Part shown: piece by piece, positions 35,400 through 45,033 of the stretch
How the letters are laid out: every line of letters starts with the position of its first letter
Position numbering within the stretch: the first letter of the stretch is position 1
NCBI GenBank assembly: GCA_018266435.1
Contig: JAFEAL010000021.1
Span: 22,721-86,720 of the forward strand
DNA: 64,000 bases
Source: Bacteroidota bacterium
GTDB lineage: Bacteria > Bacteroidota > Bacteroidia > Cytophagales > Cyclobacteriaceae
Reading direction: 5' to 3'
Made by a program: the position numbers and the translations under genes
Notes under the pieces: generated by a model
Told to the model about the DNA's origin: nothing
Databases searched by the model: none
What the model saw: the letters and a program-made list of their open reading frames with translations, nothing else

Positions 35400-38300
35400 T
35401 TATTTAGCTATGTTTTTAGAACGACTATACACCCACTCAACAATTAAAGGAAACACATGTAAAGCTAATATCATATCGGTAAATAAACCACCGATTACCA
35501 CAATAGCCAGTGGTTTTTGCGTTTCTGAGCCAATACCCGTACTTAAAGCAGCCGGGCTTAATCCGCAAATAGACATTAGTGCAGTCATAAATACAGGTCT
35601 CACCCTGCGCAGGGTTCCGTAAAAAACTGCTTGTCGCAGAGGCATTCCTTCTTGCAGGTTCAATTTAAAAAATGAAATCAAGATTACCCCTGCCTGGACG
35701 GCAATACCAAAAAGACAAATGAACCCGATTCCGGCAGCAATACTGAAGTTAGTACCGGTGATGTGCAGGGCCAGAATTCCACCCATCAGCGAAAAAGGCA
35801 CATTTAAAAATATTAATGCGGCATCGCGCACATTGCCAAAGGCGGTGAAGAGTAAGATAAAGATGATTCCCAAGCTAATGGGTATCACTTGTTTTAACCG
35901 GGCGGTGGCACGCACCTGATTTTCAAACTCACCTTTCCATTCTATACTCATTCCTTTGGGTAAGGAGGGGAGTACTTTGCTTATTCTTTTTTGAGCTTCA
36001 GCAATGGTACTGCCCAAATCGCGACCACTTACTGAAAACTTGACGGCAATGAATCTTCGATTGTTTTCGCGGTATAAAAATGCGTTGCCAGATACGGCCT
36101 TAATGTCGGCAATGCTGCTCAGTTTTACCTGATTTTTATTTACCGTAGGTACCAACAGGTTTCCTAAAGCTGTGGGTGAGTTTCTGTATTCGGGCAAATA
36201 CCTTACCCGGATGTCGAACTTGCGTTCGCCTTCAAATTTTTCGGTTACTGTTTTTCCGCCTACGGCCATTTCAATGACTGCGCTGGCATCAACGGTAGTT
36301 ACTCCGTAGGCTGCCATTTTATCCTGGTCGAGTAAAATTTGAATTTCAGGCTGGCCCTTCAGATGAATGATTCCCAAGTCGGCTACACCGGGTACTTTGT
36401 GCAGTTCATTGTTTACAATGGCTGCGTAGCTTTCTAATTGCTCAGGTTCATAGCCAAATATTTTTACTGCGAGAGAACCTTTCACCCCGGATACAGCCTC
36501 TTCTACGTTATCCATGATAGGCTGTGAAAAATTGAATACAATGCCCGGATATTCTTCGAGGTTGGTTCGCATTTCGCTGATTAGCTCGTCTTTCGTGATG
36601 TGACGTTTCCATTCTTTTTTGGGCAAGAGTTCGGCATGCAACTCAATGTTAAAAAATCCGGTAGCATCTGTTCCGTCATTGGGCCGGCCCGTTTGTGAAA
36701 GCACCCGCTTTACTTCGGGGTACGAAGCCATAATCGTTCTCAGTTTTTCGCTGATGTCAATGCTTTGCTGCAAACTGGTGCTGTAGGGCATCTGGGCGCG
36801 GATATAGATTGCTCCCTCATTGAGGTGAGGCAAAAACTCGGTACCCAGCGAAAAGGCAGAAAAAATGGCGATGAGCCAGGAGGCAGCCGCTATGCCATAA
36901 CTTATTTTTCTGTTTTTATCCACCCATGTGAGCGATCGCTCAAATATCCAGGATAAGCCGCGTGTCATAAACGTGTGCTTCTCAACTACATTTTTACTGA
37001 GCAGGTAACTTACCAGTACCGGTACAATGGTCAGGGCAGAAATTAAGGCTCCGATTAATGCAAACCCCAGTGTAAAAGCGAGCGGGGAAAACATTTTTCC
37101 TTCTACCCGTTGAAAGGCAAAAATCGGAAGCAACGCGGTGAGGATGATGAGTGCGGCAAAGAAAACAGAACGCGATAAGTTCTGCCCCGCTTTGCGTATG
37201 TCACCTAACTTTATTGTTTTATTGAAGCGCTCCATGCCAAGATGGTGAGCTTTTTTATCGAGTACGATAAATAATCCCTCGGTCATGACCACGGTACCAT
37301 CCACAATAATTCCAAAATCAATGGCCCCCAACGACAACAGGTTGGCCGACATGCCCATCATGCGTAAGCAGAAAAAAGCAAAAAGTAAGGCAAAAGGAAT
37401 GGTGAACGAAGCTACCAGCGTAGCACGCCAGTCGCCCAAAAATAGCATCACCACCAGGCACACTAAGAACATGCCTTCCAATAAATTATGGGTTACGGTT
37501 TCGATGGTGTAGTTGATCAGGTTAGAGCGATCATAAAAGGGTATGATCTTCATATCTCCCGGCAACACATTTTCGTTCAGGTCTTTGATTTTTTCTTTCA
37601 AGGCATCGATTACGGGGCTGGGGTTTTCGCCTTTGCGTAAGATGACAATTCCTTCCACTGTATTTTTGGTAGTGTCGCGCCCGACATAGCCCAGTGGGGG
37701 CAAATTGGATTCTTGTACTTTGCCCACATCTTTTAAAAACACAGGTGAGCCTCCGTAGGTATCAATGATTACGTTGCGAATGCTTTTGATATCGGTGAGT
37801 AACCCGATGCCGCGCACCACATACGCTTGCTGACTGTGTGTAATCACATCTCCGCCCACGTTGATGTTACTTTTAGAAATAGCATTGAACACATCAGATA
37901 TGGTGATGTCGTAGCGGCCGAGCAGAGCCGGGTCAATAGAGATTTCGTAGGTTTTTACTTGCCCGCCAAAACTCACCAGGTCAGCTACGCCAGGCACCGA
38001 TTTGATACCCCGGTCAATGACCCAATCCATAATGGTTTTCATGTCGCGGGCATTAAACTGCTTAGACTCGAGCGTGAAACGGAAAATTTCGTCTGTGGGC
38101 CCTTGTGGAGGAGTGAGCGAAGGGCTAATTCCATCCGGAAAATCTACATTGGCCAGTCGGTTGATCACATACTGGCGTCCTTCAAAGTCTTGCACATTGT
38201 CATCGAAAATGATATACACCACCGATAATCCGAATAATGATATAGAACGAACCTGGGTGCGCTTGGGCACGGTGTTCATTTCAATTTCAATAGGTATGGT

Positions 38301-38504
38301 GATGAAACGCTCAATTTCCTGCGCACTGCGGCCGGGCCATTGGGTGATGATGGTAATGCGGGTGTTGGTCAGGTCAGGAAAAGCTACAATGGGTGTGTTT
38401 CGGTAAGAAATGTATCCTGAAATAATTAAGGCAGCAGCAAAAAAAAGCACATATGCCCTATTGGCAAGCGAAAAAGTAATAATCCCTTTGAGTAATCGAA
38501 GCAT
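35400..38504 (-). CDS. CzcA/CusA-type heavy-metal RND efflux pump
   Basis: A 1034-residue HME-type RND transporter, normal length, with twelve predicted membrane helices and two large periplasmic loops ('FEGRQYVINRLANVDFPDG', 'GSLAVKIFGYEPEQLESY'). The fourth helix contains 'GAIDFGIIVDGTVVMTEG', with Asp, Asp and Glu spaced as in CzcA (DFGxxVDGxxxxxE), which points to divalent metals (Co, Zn, Cd) instead of the copper/silver specificity of CusA. It works as the inner-membrane motor of a tripartite pump with the two upstream genes. Metal specificity is inferred from this motif only. Confidence 0.9.
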   Translation of the reverse strand: MLRLLKGIITFSLANRAYVLFFAAALIISGYISYRNTPIVAFPDLTNTRITIITQWPGRSAQEIERFITIPIEIEMNTVPKRTQVRSISLFGLSVVYIIFDDNVQDFEGRQYVINRLANVDFPDGISPSLTPPQGPTDEIFRFTLESKQFNARDMKTIMDWVIDRGIKSVPGVADLVSFGGQVKTYEISIDPALLGRYDITISDVFNAISKSNINVGGDVITHSQQAYVVRGIGLLTDIKSIRNVIIDTYGGSPVFLKDVGKVQESNLPPLGYVGRDTTKNTVEGIVILRKGENPSPVIDALKEKIKDLNENVLPGDMKIIPFYDRSNLINYTIETVTHNLLEGMFLVCLVVMLFLGDWRATLVASFTIPFALLFAFFCLRMMGMSANLLSLGAIDFGIIVDGTVVMTEGLFIVLDKKAHHLGMERFNKTIKLGDIRKAGQNLSRSVFFAALIILTALLPIFAFQRVEGKMFSPLAFTLGFALIGALISALTIVPVLVSYLLSKNVVEKHTFMTRGLSWIFERSLTWVDKNRKISYGIAAASWLIAIFSAFSLGTEFLPHLNEGAIYIRAQMPYSTSLQQSIDISEKLRTIMASYPEVKRVLSQTGRPNDGTDATGFFNIELHAELLPKKEWKRHITKDELISEMRTNLEEYPGIVFNFSQPIMDNVEEAVSGVKGSLAVKIFGYEPEQLESYAAIVNNELHKVPGVADLGIIHLKGQPEIQILLDQDKMAAYGVTTVDASAVIEMAVGGKTVTEKFEGERKFDIRVRYLPEYRNSPTALGNLLVPTVNKNQVKLSSIADIKAVSGNAFLYRENNRRFIAVKFSVSGRDLGSTIAEAQKRISKVLPSLPKGMSIEWKGEFENQVRATARLKQVIPISLGIIFILLFTAFGNVRDAALIFLNVPFSLMGGILALHITGTNFSIAAGIGFICLFGIAVQAGVILISFFKLNLQEGMPLRQAVFYGTLRRVRPVFMTALMSICGLSPAALSTGIGSETQKPLAIVVIGGLFTDMILALHVFPLIVEWVYSRSKNIAK

Positions 38505-38509
38505 AATAT

Positions 38510-39601
38510 CTAATTAACTGCGCTAAGTTGGGCGTACACCAGTAGTTGATATTTGGAAATGATTACTGTACCGGGTTTTATTTTATCATTGAGGTACATA
38601 ACATTGCCCACAATTGAGTTGGGAGTGATGGGCAAAATCTCTAGTTGACACTTGTCTTGATAGGCCACTACGAAGTAACGGTTTTCGTTAAAGATGGATG
38701 CTTCTGCCGGTATAGCCGACATATCTTTTTCTACCGGTGCGTGTACAGTTACGCTGGCATACATTTCAGGCTGTAGTTTGAAGTCAGGATTATCAATCAC
38801 CACACGCAGCCGGTTGGTTTTGGTGGTGGGGTCAATGGTGCGCGAGATTTTATTCACTTTGCCCTTGTATATTTTTTCGTAGGCCAGTGTTTTTACATCC
38901 ACCGGGTCACCCACTTCAATGCCTTCCAGATCACGTTCAAAGGCATTGCCCAGCACCCATATTTCTTTCAGGTCGGAGATGGTCAGAGCATAGTCTGAGG
39001 CATCGGGCCGGATGATCGTGCCTTCGGTAATTTTTTTCTCCACAATGAAACCGTGTATCGGAGATTTTAAATAATAAAACTCGGCTCCGCCACCGCCATA
39101 TAGTGCGAGCACTTGCTTGATCCGGTTTACTTCAGATTCCGCCACTTTGGTGTTATCGCGGGCTACGGATAAGTCTTTTTCAGATGCGGCACCCGATTTA
39201 AAAAGTTCTTCGGTAAAATCCTGTGTTCGTTTGGCAATGGACAAGTTGGCCAGTGCCGTGGTGTATTGCGAATTGTAGGAGGCAATGTCAGAGCTTTTGA
39301 TCTTGGCCAGCACTTGTCCGGGTTGTACATAATCTCCCAACGACACGGTTACGTCTTGTACAATACCTGATACGGGTGGGAATACATGTACTACTTTGTC
39401 TTCATCAAATGAAATTTTTCCAGTCATTCGCACTTCGCGAAAGAGGGGTTTTATTTTCACTGTATCAAATTGAATGATTTTGATTAGCGAGTCAGAGATA
39501 CAGAATTTTTTGATTGACTGTGTGTCCTCTTTCCCGTTTTTGTTGCAGCCTGTGCCGAGCAGGGCAATCCATAAAACAACTGCCGATGAAAACCGTATCA
39601 T
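38510..39601 (-). CDS. RND efflux periplasmic adaptor (membrane fusion) lipoprotein
   Basis: A 363-residue adaptor beginning with MIRFSSAVVLWIALLGTGC (lipidated Cys19). It has a lipoyl/barrel-sandwich part ('VFPPVSGIVQDVTVSLGDYV' and 'SPIHGFIVEKKITEGTII'), a short helical hairpin between the two halves (about residues 118-170), and the beta-barrel 'NRLRVVIDNPDFKLQPEMYA'. It links the RND pump to the outer-membrane channel in the periplasm. It lies five bases upstream of the pump gene and four bases downstream of the TolC-type gene. Confidence 0.92.
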   Translation of the reverse strand: MIRFSSAVVLWIALLGTGCNKNGKEDTQSIKKFCISDSLIKIIQFDTVKIKPLFREVRMTGKISFDEDKVVHVFPPVSGIVQDVTVSLGDYVQPGQVLAKIKSSDIASYNSQYTTALANLSIAKRTQDFTEELFKSGAASEKDLSVARDNTKVAESEVNRIKQVLALYGGGGAEFYYLKSPIHGFIVEKKITEGTIIRPDASDYALTISDLKEIWVLGNAFERDLEGIEVGDPVDVKTLAYEKIYKGKVNKISRTIDPTTKTNRLRVVIDNPDFKLQPEMYASVTVHAPVEKDMSAIPAEASIFNENRYFVVAYQDKCQLEILPITPNSIVGNVMYLNDKIKPGTVIISKYQLLVYAQLSAVN

Positions 39602-39605
39602 ATTT

Positions 39606-40925
39606 TTATTTCGTATTTATAACTTCTGTCCCTACTTTAAAATTTAATAGCTCCATGGCTTCAAAATAATCTTGCTCTAGGTTGAATGAGGACAGTTTAG
39701 TATCGCGATAGGTCTCGAAAAAATCAATGAACTCGATTAACCCAATCACCCTGCGCTGAAAGTTGATGAGCAGTTTTTTGAAGTAGATGTCAAACTTGCC
39801 GATGAAGGGGCGGTCAAAACTTTCGTATGCATTTTTGCTGTTATGCAGTTCGTTAAAAGCTGCCACCACTTCGTTGCTTACCTGGTTTTGAAAATTATTG
39901 TAAGAAGATTGTTGTGAATTAAGCGCTTCTTTGGCACTGCGAATGTTCCCTTGGTTGCGGTTGAGCAACGGTAATTCCATGCGCAGCCCCAACCCGATGT
40001 AGTCAATAATGTAATTAGAGTACCGGGTGTAATTGATGGTAACATCGGCATCGGGCACGGCCATGGATTTTTGCAACCGCACGTTCATTTCGGCTGCGCG
40101 AAACTGGCCCTCCATCGCTTTCAGGTCTGAGCGTTTTTCCTGGGCCATTTCCAGCAGTGGATCCACCAGTTGTGGTATTTGCCGCGAGTAAATTGAGGTA
40201 TCGCGAATGGCCACCAGGTAAACATTGGGTTTCACCCCGAGTAAATTTTTTACCTCGGCCTGCGTATCGGTCGATTGTTTTAAAAAATCACGCTTCATCA
40301 TTTGCAATGAAAACTCAAGGGCTTGCAGACGGATCAGATCCTTTTCAGCAAAATTTCCTTTCAGCAATTGTTCTTGTGTAATATTAATCAGGCGCTCGGC
40401 AGCCATGATTTCATCGTTGAGCAGTTGCACGGATTGCTGAAATTGGATAAGCAAAGAAAAATCACTGCGCAAGGCAAATTTCAGGCTGCGCAAGGCATCG
40501 TAAAAAACAAACTCGGCAATTTCGGCATTGATTCGGTTAAGCTTTACCAGGTTGCTGCGCTTGCCGGCCGTTTTAATGACCTGATCGATTGATCCGATGG
40601 TTTCATTTCCGGCATAATTTCCGTTGGCAGTAACTTCGTTACTTGGGTAGTATGCAAAAAACCTTCTAGTCTGGCCATTGTAGGGATTGGTTTCAAAGTA
40701 CATGGTTGGGTTATCCCATAACTTGGCTTGCACAACCTGTGCACGGGCCGCTGAGATATCGTACTTGCGGGCCAGCAAAGTCAGGTTTTGGCTGATCATG
40801 ATTTTTTCAGCATCGGCAAGAGTAAGCGTAAGTGTGTCTGGCTTGGTGGTATTGTTGCTCACTTGGGCAGTTGCCCCAGATAAATAATGGACTAAACTAA
40901 CAAACACTAAAAACCTAAAGTGCAT
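39606..40925 (-). CDS. TolC-family outer-membrane efflux channel
   Basis: A 439-residue outer-membrane efflux protein. The ATG at 40925 opens a signal peptide (MHFRFLVFVSLVHYLSGATA); an upstream in-frame ATG at 40961 lengthens it without a motif. The protein consists of long heptad helices ('SDLKAMEGQFRAAEMNVRLQ', 'SAKEALNSQQSSYNNFQNQV') that form the periplasmic tunnel, with 'IDYIGLGLRMELPLLNRNQGN' as the family's characteristic strand region. It is the first gene of the tolC-adaptor-pump-regulator-kinase operon; its promoter should lie in the 228-base gap 40926-41153. Confidence 0.9.
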   Translation of the reverse strand: MHFRFLVFVSLVHYLSGATAQVSNNTTKPDTLTLTLADAEKIMISQNLTLLARKYDISAARAQVVQAKLWDNPTMYFETNPYNGQTRRFFAYYPSNEVTANGNYAGNETIGSIDQVIKTAGKRSNLVKLNRINAEIAEFVFYDALRSLKFALRSDFSLLIQFQQSVQLLNDEIMAAERLINITQEQLLKGNFAEKDLIRLQALEFSLQMMKRDFLKQSTDTQAEVKNLLGVKPNVYLVAIRDTSIYSRQIPQLVDPLLEMAQEKRSDLKAMEGQFRAAEMNVRLQKSMAVPDADVTINYTRYSNYIIDYIGLGLRMELPLLNRNQGNIRSAKEALNSQQSSYNNFQNQVSNEVVAAFNELHNSKNAYESFDRPFIGKFDIYFKKLLINFQRRVIGLIEFIDFFETYRDTKLSSFNLEQDYFEAMELLNFKVGTEVINTK

Positions 40926-41120
40926 TACAAGGCATTTTGATTCAACAATTGATAAAGTCAATTAAATTATGTTATAAAAAAAATTAAAATAGGATTAGAT
41001 ACACGTTCATTTTAAACGAAGGTTCGGCAATAATAGTATCTTTTAATGAGGTCGTCAATTTTCTTTTTGAAATCATGCCTTAGGGTTCACAGCCTGAACG
41101 GCCATGCCTCCAAAAGGGTT

Positions 41121-41137
41121 ACAGTTTGTAAAACTGT
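41121..41137 (-). terminator. weak hairpin after the sigma-factor gene
   Basis: ACAGTTT and AAACTGT form a 7-base-pair stem with a 3-base loop, 17 bases beyond the sigma gene's stop. There is only a short T-run after it on the minus strand, so termination is uncertain. Nothing else was found in the 228-base gap 40926-41153 except the expected efflux operon promoter, which could not be located. Confidence 0.35.
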
Positions 41138-41153
41138 CGGAAGAGTTCCTAAC

Positions 41154-42014
41154 TTATAAGTATGACCTCAAAAGTTTACTGCGTGAATTGTGCCGTAGTC
41201 TTCGAGTGGCTTTTTCTTTAATTTGCCTAACACGCTCTCTCGTTAGTGAGAATTTATCACCGATCTCTTCCAAGGTCATGGCCTGCGATCCATTTAAACC
41301 GAAATAGTAAACTATAACTTCTGCTTCGCGTTGGGTGAGTGTGGCTAATGAACGGGTTATTTCCTCTTTAAGCGAGCGGTACATCAAATCCTGATCGGGC
41401 TTTTCTTCCGTGTCGTCATAAAGTACATCCAGCAGCGAGTTATCTTCTCCGTTTACAAAAGGCGCGTCTACTGATACAGATCGGGCTGACAAGAGTCTAT
41501 TGTCGTCAATCTCCTTTGCGTTCATTTCCAATACGCCTGCCAGTTCTTCTGCCGTAGGCTCTCGTTCGAATTTCTGTTCCAGCTCGGCCGATGCTCGGGC
41601 TATTTTGTTAAGAGAAGAAACGCGGTTGAGCGGCAACCGCACCATTCGAGATTGCTCGGCCAATGCCTGCATGATAGCCTGTCGTATCCACCACACCGCA
41701 TAGGATATAAATTTAAAACCCCGGGTTTCATCAAAACGAGAAGCGGCTCTGATTAATCCAACGTTTCCTTCATTGATGAGGTCGCCCAAAGTCATGCCAT
41801 GGTTTTGATATTGTTTGGCAACCGAAACCACAAAGCGAAGGTTAGCTTTGGCTAACTTTTGCAAGGCAACCTGATCACCATCTTTTATTCTTTTGGCAAG
41901 CTCTACTTCCTGATCGGCAGTGATCAAATCCACTTTGGCAATCTCGCTCAGGTATTTATCGAGTGATTGGTTTTCGCGGTTGGTTATTTGTTTGCTGATC
42001 TTAAGTTGCCTCAT
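41154..42014 (-). CDS. RpoD-type sigma-70 factor
   Basis: A 286-residue group 1/2 sigma factor of the short Bacteroidota form. The ATG at 42014 gives [15 protein letters not shown], the family's N-terminus; an ATG six bases upstream is also possible. Region 1.2 ('[16 protein letters not shown]'), region 2 ('[14 protein letters not shown]' and '[20 protein letters not shown]'), region 3, and region 4 ('[20 protein letters not shown]') are all present. Several positions differ from the primary sigma I recall for related species, so this may be an RpoD paralogue. It is the last gene of a run with cold-shock and desaturase genes, 17 bases after the desaturase. Confidence 0.9.
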   Translation of the reverse strand: MRQLKISKQITNRENQSLDKYLSEIAKVDLITADQEVELAKRIKDGDQVALQKLAKANLRFVVSVAKQYQNHGMTLGDLINEGNVGLIRAASRFDETRGFKFISYAVWWIRQAIMQALAEQSRMVRLPLNRVSSLNKIARASAELEQKFEREPTAEELAGVLEMNAKEIDDNRLLSARSVSVDAPFVNGEDNSLLDVLYDDTEEKPDQDLMYRSLKEEITRSLATLTQREAEVIVYYFGLNGSQAMTLEEIGDKFSLTRERVRQIKEKATRRLRHNSRSKLLRSYL

Positions 42015-42031
42015 GCTCATGCTGATTTATT

Positions 42032-43075
42032 TTAAGAGGCTCCCATTTTACGGAGATACATGATATGAGAGATCACTGCATCAAACATGGTTGCGTACTC
42101 ATGATAGGTTACGTTGAATTCTTTACAAGTCTCTTTCACAAGCTTGCTTATTTGGGGATAGTGAATGTGGCTGACCATTGGGAACAGATGGTGCTCAATC
42201 TGAAAGTTCAATCCTCCCAACAGCCAAAACATGATTTTGTTTGACGTGGCAAAATTTGAGGTAGTACTTAATTGATGCACGGCCCAATCTCCAGCAATTT
42301 TCTTTTCCAACGGAAACTTTGCCTTCTCTACTACATGGGCAAGTTGAAACACAATGCTGATAAAAAGGCCACAGACAAAGGTTACGAGAAGGAATCCCAG
42401 CATGGCCTTAGCCCACCCCACAAAAATCACGGGTATAACCACAGCCACCGTGACGTAGGAAATTTTTGTGAACCAAAAAATAATATGCTCCTTTACTGAC
42501 ATAGACATTGGTTTCATGTGAGAAGCAATCTTGCCACTGAAGTATTTTAGAAAATCTTCATAAAAAACCCAAGCCATATACGAAATGCCATAGAGCAGTG
42601 CCCAATAGATGTGCTGATACCGATGAATACCCGTGTGCGGCTGACTTGGGTGAAGTCTCATGAATGGCTTTACATCAATATCTGAATCAATTCCTTCAAT
42701 ATTGGTGAAGGTATGGTGGTTTACATTGTGCTTAACTTTCCAGAAATAGATGTTGCCACCCAGCACGTTCAAAAAATAACCCGCTAGTGAGTTCAGCCAT
42801 TTGTATTTGGAAAAACTTTGATGGCCGCCTTCGTGCATAATATTGAAGCCTAGGGCGGCCAGATTAAAGCCTAAAATAACCGAAAGACAACCACCCACCC
42901 ACCAGGCTGGCGTATAGAATACCAAAATGATGTATAACAACAAGGCAGAGAGAATCTGAACAATGCTTTTTAGGTAGAGCCTGTGTTCGCCAGTATGAAA
43001 CAGTCGGTTTTCAAGAAAATAGCGATCTACTCTTTCTTTTAGCACGCTGAAAAAATACTTGTCTTCAGTGATCAT
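42032..43075 (-). CDS. membrane fatty acid desaturase
   Basis: A 347-residue integral-membrane desaturase. Three histidine clusters that bind the di-iron centre are present: 'HEGGH' at residues 81-85, 'HNVNHH' at 116-121, and 'QIEHH' at 292-296. The last form, Q-x-x-HH, is typical of acyl-lipid/linoleoyl-CoA front-end desaturases. Hydrophobic segments near 35-80, 95-110 and 195-245 support a membrane protein. Making unsaturated fatty acids restores membrane fluidity in the cold, which fits the cold shock and helicase genes directly upstream. Natural substrate unknown. Confidence 0.9.
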   Translation of the reverse strand: MITEDKYFFSVLKERVDRYFLENRLFHTGEHRLYLKSIVQILSALLLYIILVFYTPAWWVGGCLSVILGFNLAALGFNIMHEGGHQSFSKYKWLNSLAGYFLNVLGGNIYFWKVKHNVNHHTFTNIEGIDSDIDVKPFMRLHPSQPHTGIHRYQHIYWALLYGISYMAWVFYEDFLKYFSGKIASHMKPMSMSVKEHIIFWFTKISYVTVAVVIPVIFVGWAKAMLGFLLVTFVCGLFISIVFQLAHVVEKAKFPLEKKIAGDWAVHQLSTTSNFATSNKIMFWLLGGLNFQIEHHLFPMVSHIHYPQISKLVKETCKEFNVTYHEYATMFDAVISHIMYLRKMGAS

Positions 43076-43097
43076 TTTTCTCTGCAGTTAAAATTTG

Positions 43098-43292
43098 TTA
43101 CCGGATTACCTGCACGCGCACGGCATTGATGCCTTTTTTTCCTTGTTCGGTTTCGAACTGCACGCGGTCATTGTCTTTGATCTTGCTCGACAAGCCTGAC
43201 TCGTGAACAAAAATATCTCCGCTGCCGTCATCGGGTGTAATGAATCCAAAACCTTTGGTTGAGTTAAAAAATTTTACTTTTCCTTCTTTCAT
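43098..43292 (-). CDS. cspA: CspA-family cold shock protein
   Basis: A 64-residue single cold-shock domain with RNP1 'KGFGFI' (residues 13-18) and RNP2 'DIFVH' (26-30). Such proteins bind single-stranded RNA and DNA and act as RNA chaperones, mostly at low temperature. It follows a small basic protein and the DEAD-box helicase, a gene trio often seen in Bacteroidota. Confidence 0.95.
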   Translation of the reverse strand: MKEGKVKFFNSTKGFGFITPDDGSGDIFVHESGLSSKIKDNDRVQFETEQGKKGINAVRVQVIR

Positions 43293-43324
43293 AAATTAAT
43301 TAGTTGAGTGATTATCTGAAAATT

Positions 43325-43525
43325 TTATCTGAGTTCTGTTTTTCGTTTTTCAGGTGGAGTGGATGTGATGTTTCCATTTTCATCAACGTAGGCCATCATG
43401 TTTTCCAAGCTACCGCCAAGTGAGTTTTTTTTACGCTCCATCTTTTTTTCTAATTTCTCCTGCTGTTTTTTCTTACGATTCTGCTCTTTTTGCTTTTTGA
43501 TAAATGCATTGTTCGATTTGGCCAT
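43325..43525 (-). CDS. small highly basic protein of the cold-shock cluster
   Basis: A 66-residue protein; residues 8-33 are almost entirely Lys, Arg, Glu and Gln ('KKQKEQNRKKKQQEKLEKKM'), probably a charged helix that could bind RNA, followed by 'SLGGSLENMMAYVDENGNITS'. I recall similar small genes between a DEAD helicase and a cold shock gene in Bacteroidota, but know of no function. It lies 11 bases after the helicase gene and 32 before cspA. Confidence 0.75.
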   Translation of the reverse strand: MAKSNNAFIKKQKEQNRKKKQQEKLEKKMERKKNSLGGSLENMMAYVDENGNITSTPPEKRKTELR

Positions 43526-43536
43526 ACGTAGGTTAT

Positions 43537-44739
43537 TTAATTGATGAACGTAAAAGCTTTTCCTCCTTTTCCGGCTCTTCCGGTGCGGCCGATACGGTGA
43601 ATGTAACTGTCAAAATCACGAGGCTGCTGGTAGTTGATAACGTGTGTTACCTCTGAAATATCAAGCCCTCGTGCGGCCACATCGGTAGCTATTAACACTT
43701 GAATTCTTCCTGATTTGAAATCATTCAGGGCTTTTAACCTGTAGTTCTGAGACTTATTGCCATGGATCTCATCCACCTTAATCCCCGACTGATGAAGTGA
43801 CTTCTTCACATTGCTTACCCCTCGTTTGGTTTCGGCAAAGACAATTACTTTTTTAAAAGAACTGTCGCGTATCATTTTTAAAAGAATCTGCATTTTGCTT
43901 TCTCCGGCTCCCACTCGTACAATTTCCTGTTCGATGTGATCGCCTGTTACTTTGCCGTTGCTCACCCGCACCTCAACAGGGCGGTGCAAGAGTTTGTCAA
44001 TCAATTTGCGCTGGTTTTTTTCTTCTGTGGCAGAGAATAATATGGTTTGCTTACGGGTTCTCATCGCTTGCACGATGAACTGAATATCTTTGGAAAAACC
44101 CATATCTAACAACCGATCAAATTCGTCTAATATCAATGTAGTAAAGCGACTGAAATTCAATGCACCTTGGCGGGCCAAATCGGTTAGCCGGCCCGGGGTG
44201 CCAATCACAACGTGCGCAGGCATACGCAATCTTTCAATATCTTTTCTTACACTGGTGCCTCCAATGAAACAAGCACTGTGCATCGAAAATCCTTTTGTTA
44301 TGCTTTTGAACTCGTGCTCCACCTGCACAGCAAGTTCGCGCGTTGGCACCACAACCAGAATCTGAAATGCCGGATTAGTACTTATCAGTTTATGAATGAC
44401 GGGTATCAAATAAGCTCCCGTTTTTCCGGTGCCTGTTTGGGCTATACCCATCAGGTCGGCTCCACTCAAAATTGATTCCAGTGTTTTGTCCTGAATTTCA
44501 GTTGGTTTTATATATCCTTTGCTGATCAGGTTGGTCTTGATTTTTTCATCGATGGGTAAATCGTTGATCATTCTAGCTGACTCATAACGTACCTCGGTTA
44601 TGGGCACGGCTTTTTTTACAAATAAGAGCGGGTCAATGGTGCTGGTTAGTTGCTGCCCCCTTCCTCTGGATGGCTGGTTTGTTTTTATTCGCTTATTGTT
44701 TTCTCTTCTTTTCTTGGTGGTCTGGTTTACGAAATTCAT
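43537..44739 (-). CDS. DEAD-box (DEFD) RNA helicase
   Basis: A 400-residue helicase. A basic N-terminal tail (residues 1-30) precedes the Q motif ('KPTEIQ', 79-83), motif I 'AQTGTGKT' (100-107), motif Ia 'PTRELAVQ', motif Ib 'TPGR', motif II 'DEFD' (205-208), motif III 'SAT' (236-238), motif V 'ATDVAARGLDI' and motif VI 'HRIGRTGRAG'. Phenylalanine replaces alanine in motif II, a variant I have seen in related proteins. It unwinds RNA, most likely supporting ribosome assembly or mRNA decay in the cold. First gene of the five-gene run that ends with the sigma factor. Confidence 0.92.
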   Translation of the reverse strand: MNFVNQTTKKRRENNKRIKTNQPSRGRGQQLTSTIDPLLFVKKAVPITEVRYESARMINDLPIDEKIKTNLISKGYIKPTEIQDKTLESILSGADLMGIAQTGTGKTGAYLIPVIHKLISTNPAFQILVVVPTRELAVQVEHEFKSITKGFSMHSACFIGGTSVRKDIERLRMPAHVVIGTPGRLTDLARQGALNFSRFTTLILDEFDRLLDMGFSKDIQFIVQAMRTRKQTILFSATEEKNQRKLIDKLLHRPVEVRVSNGKVTGDHIEQEIVRVGAGESKMQILLKMIRDSSFKKVIVFAETKRGVSNVKKSLHQSGIKVDEIHGNKSQNYRLKALNDFKSGRIQVLIATDVAARGLDISEVTHVINYQQPRDFDSYIHRIGRTGRAGKGGKAFTFIN

Positions 44740-44961
44740 AGGTTGTTCTTAAATTTTAAAACACAATGTGTGCGTGATACTGATTACTCGTTTCTTTAGT
44801 GCAAACTGAAAAAAGCAACACAGGAGAAGCAAGCCCGGTTTTCTCAGCTAAAATTGTTGGAGTAGAAAGGGACTCCAGATAGAGATGAATCCTACTTATT
44901 GCGGAATGATTCTGCTAAAAACGCTGCAAGATACAACCATTTGAAGGGATAACCTAACAAT
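44740..44961. other. gap upstream of the helicase (candidate long leader)
   Basis: No coding sequence was found here. It must hold the promoter and leader of the helicase operon. A long structured 5' leader is known for cold shock genes, but I cannot demonstrate a fold here. The terminator of the tRNA unit lies at its right edge. Confidence 0.4.
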
Positions 44962-44997
44962 AAAAACCCTCAAGTAATCTTTGTTTGAAGGTTTTTT
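44962..44997 (-). terminator. terminator of the tRNA transcription unit
   Basis: On the minus strand AAAACCTTCAA and TTGAGGGTTTT pair over 11 bases with one mismatch, followed by T-rich sequence. It lies downstream of two tRNA genes and a decayed copy on the same strand. Confidence 0.6.
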
Positions 44998-45033
44998 GGC
45001 TAAGTAGCCACCCAGAACCCCTGCTGATCGCTT

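Noticed and set aside
40937..40953. TTGAT-N7-TTGAT direct repeat before the TolC-type gene as a response-regulator site
   Set aside because: It lies only 12-28 bases from the start codon and the half-sites are too short to distinguish from AT-rich background.
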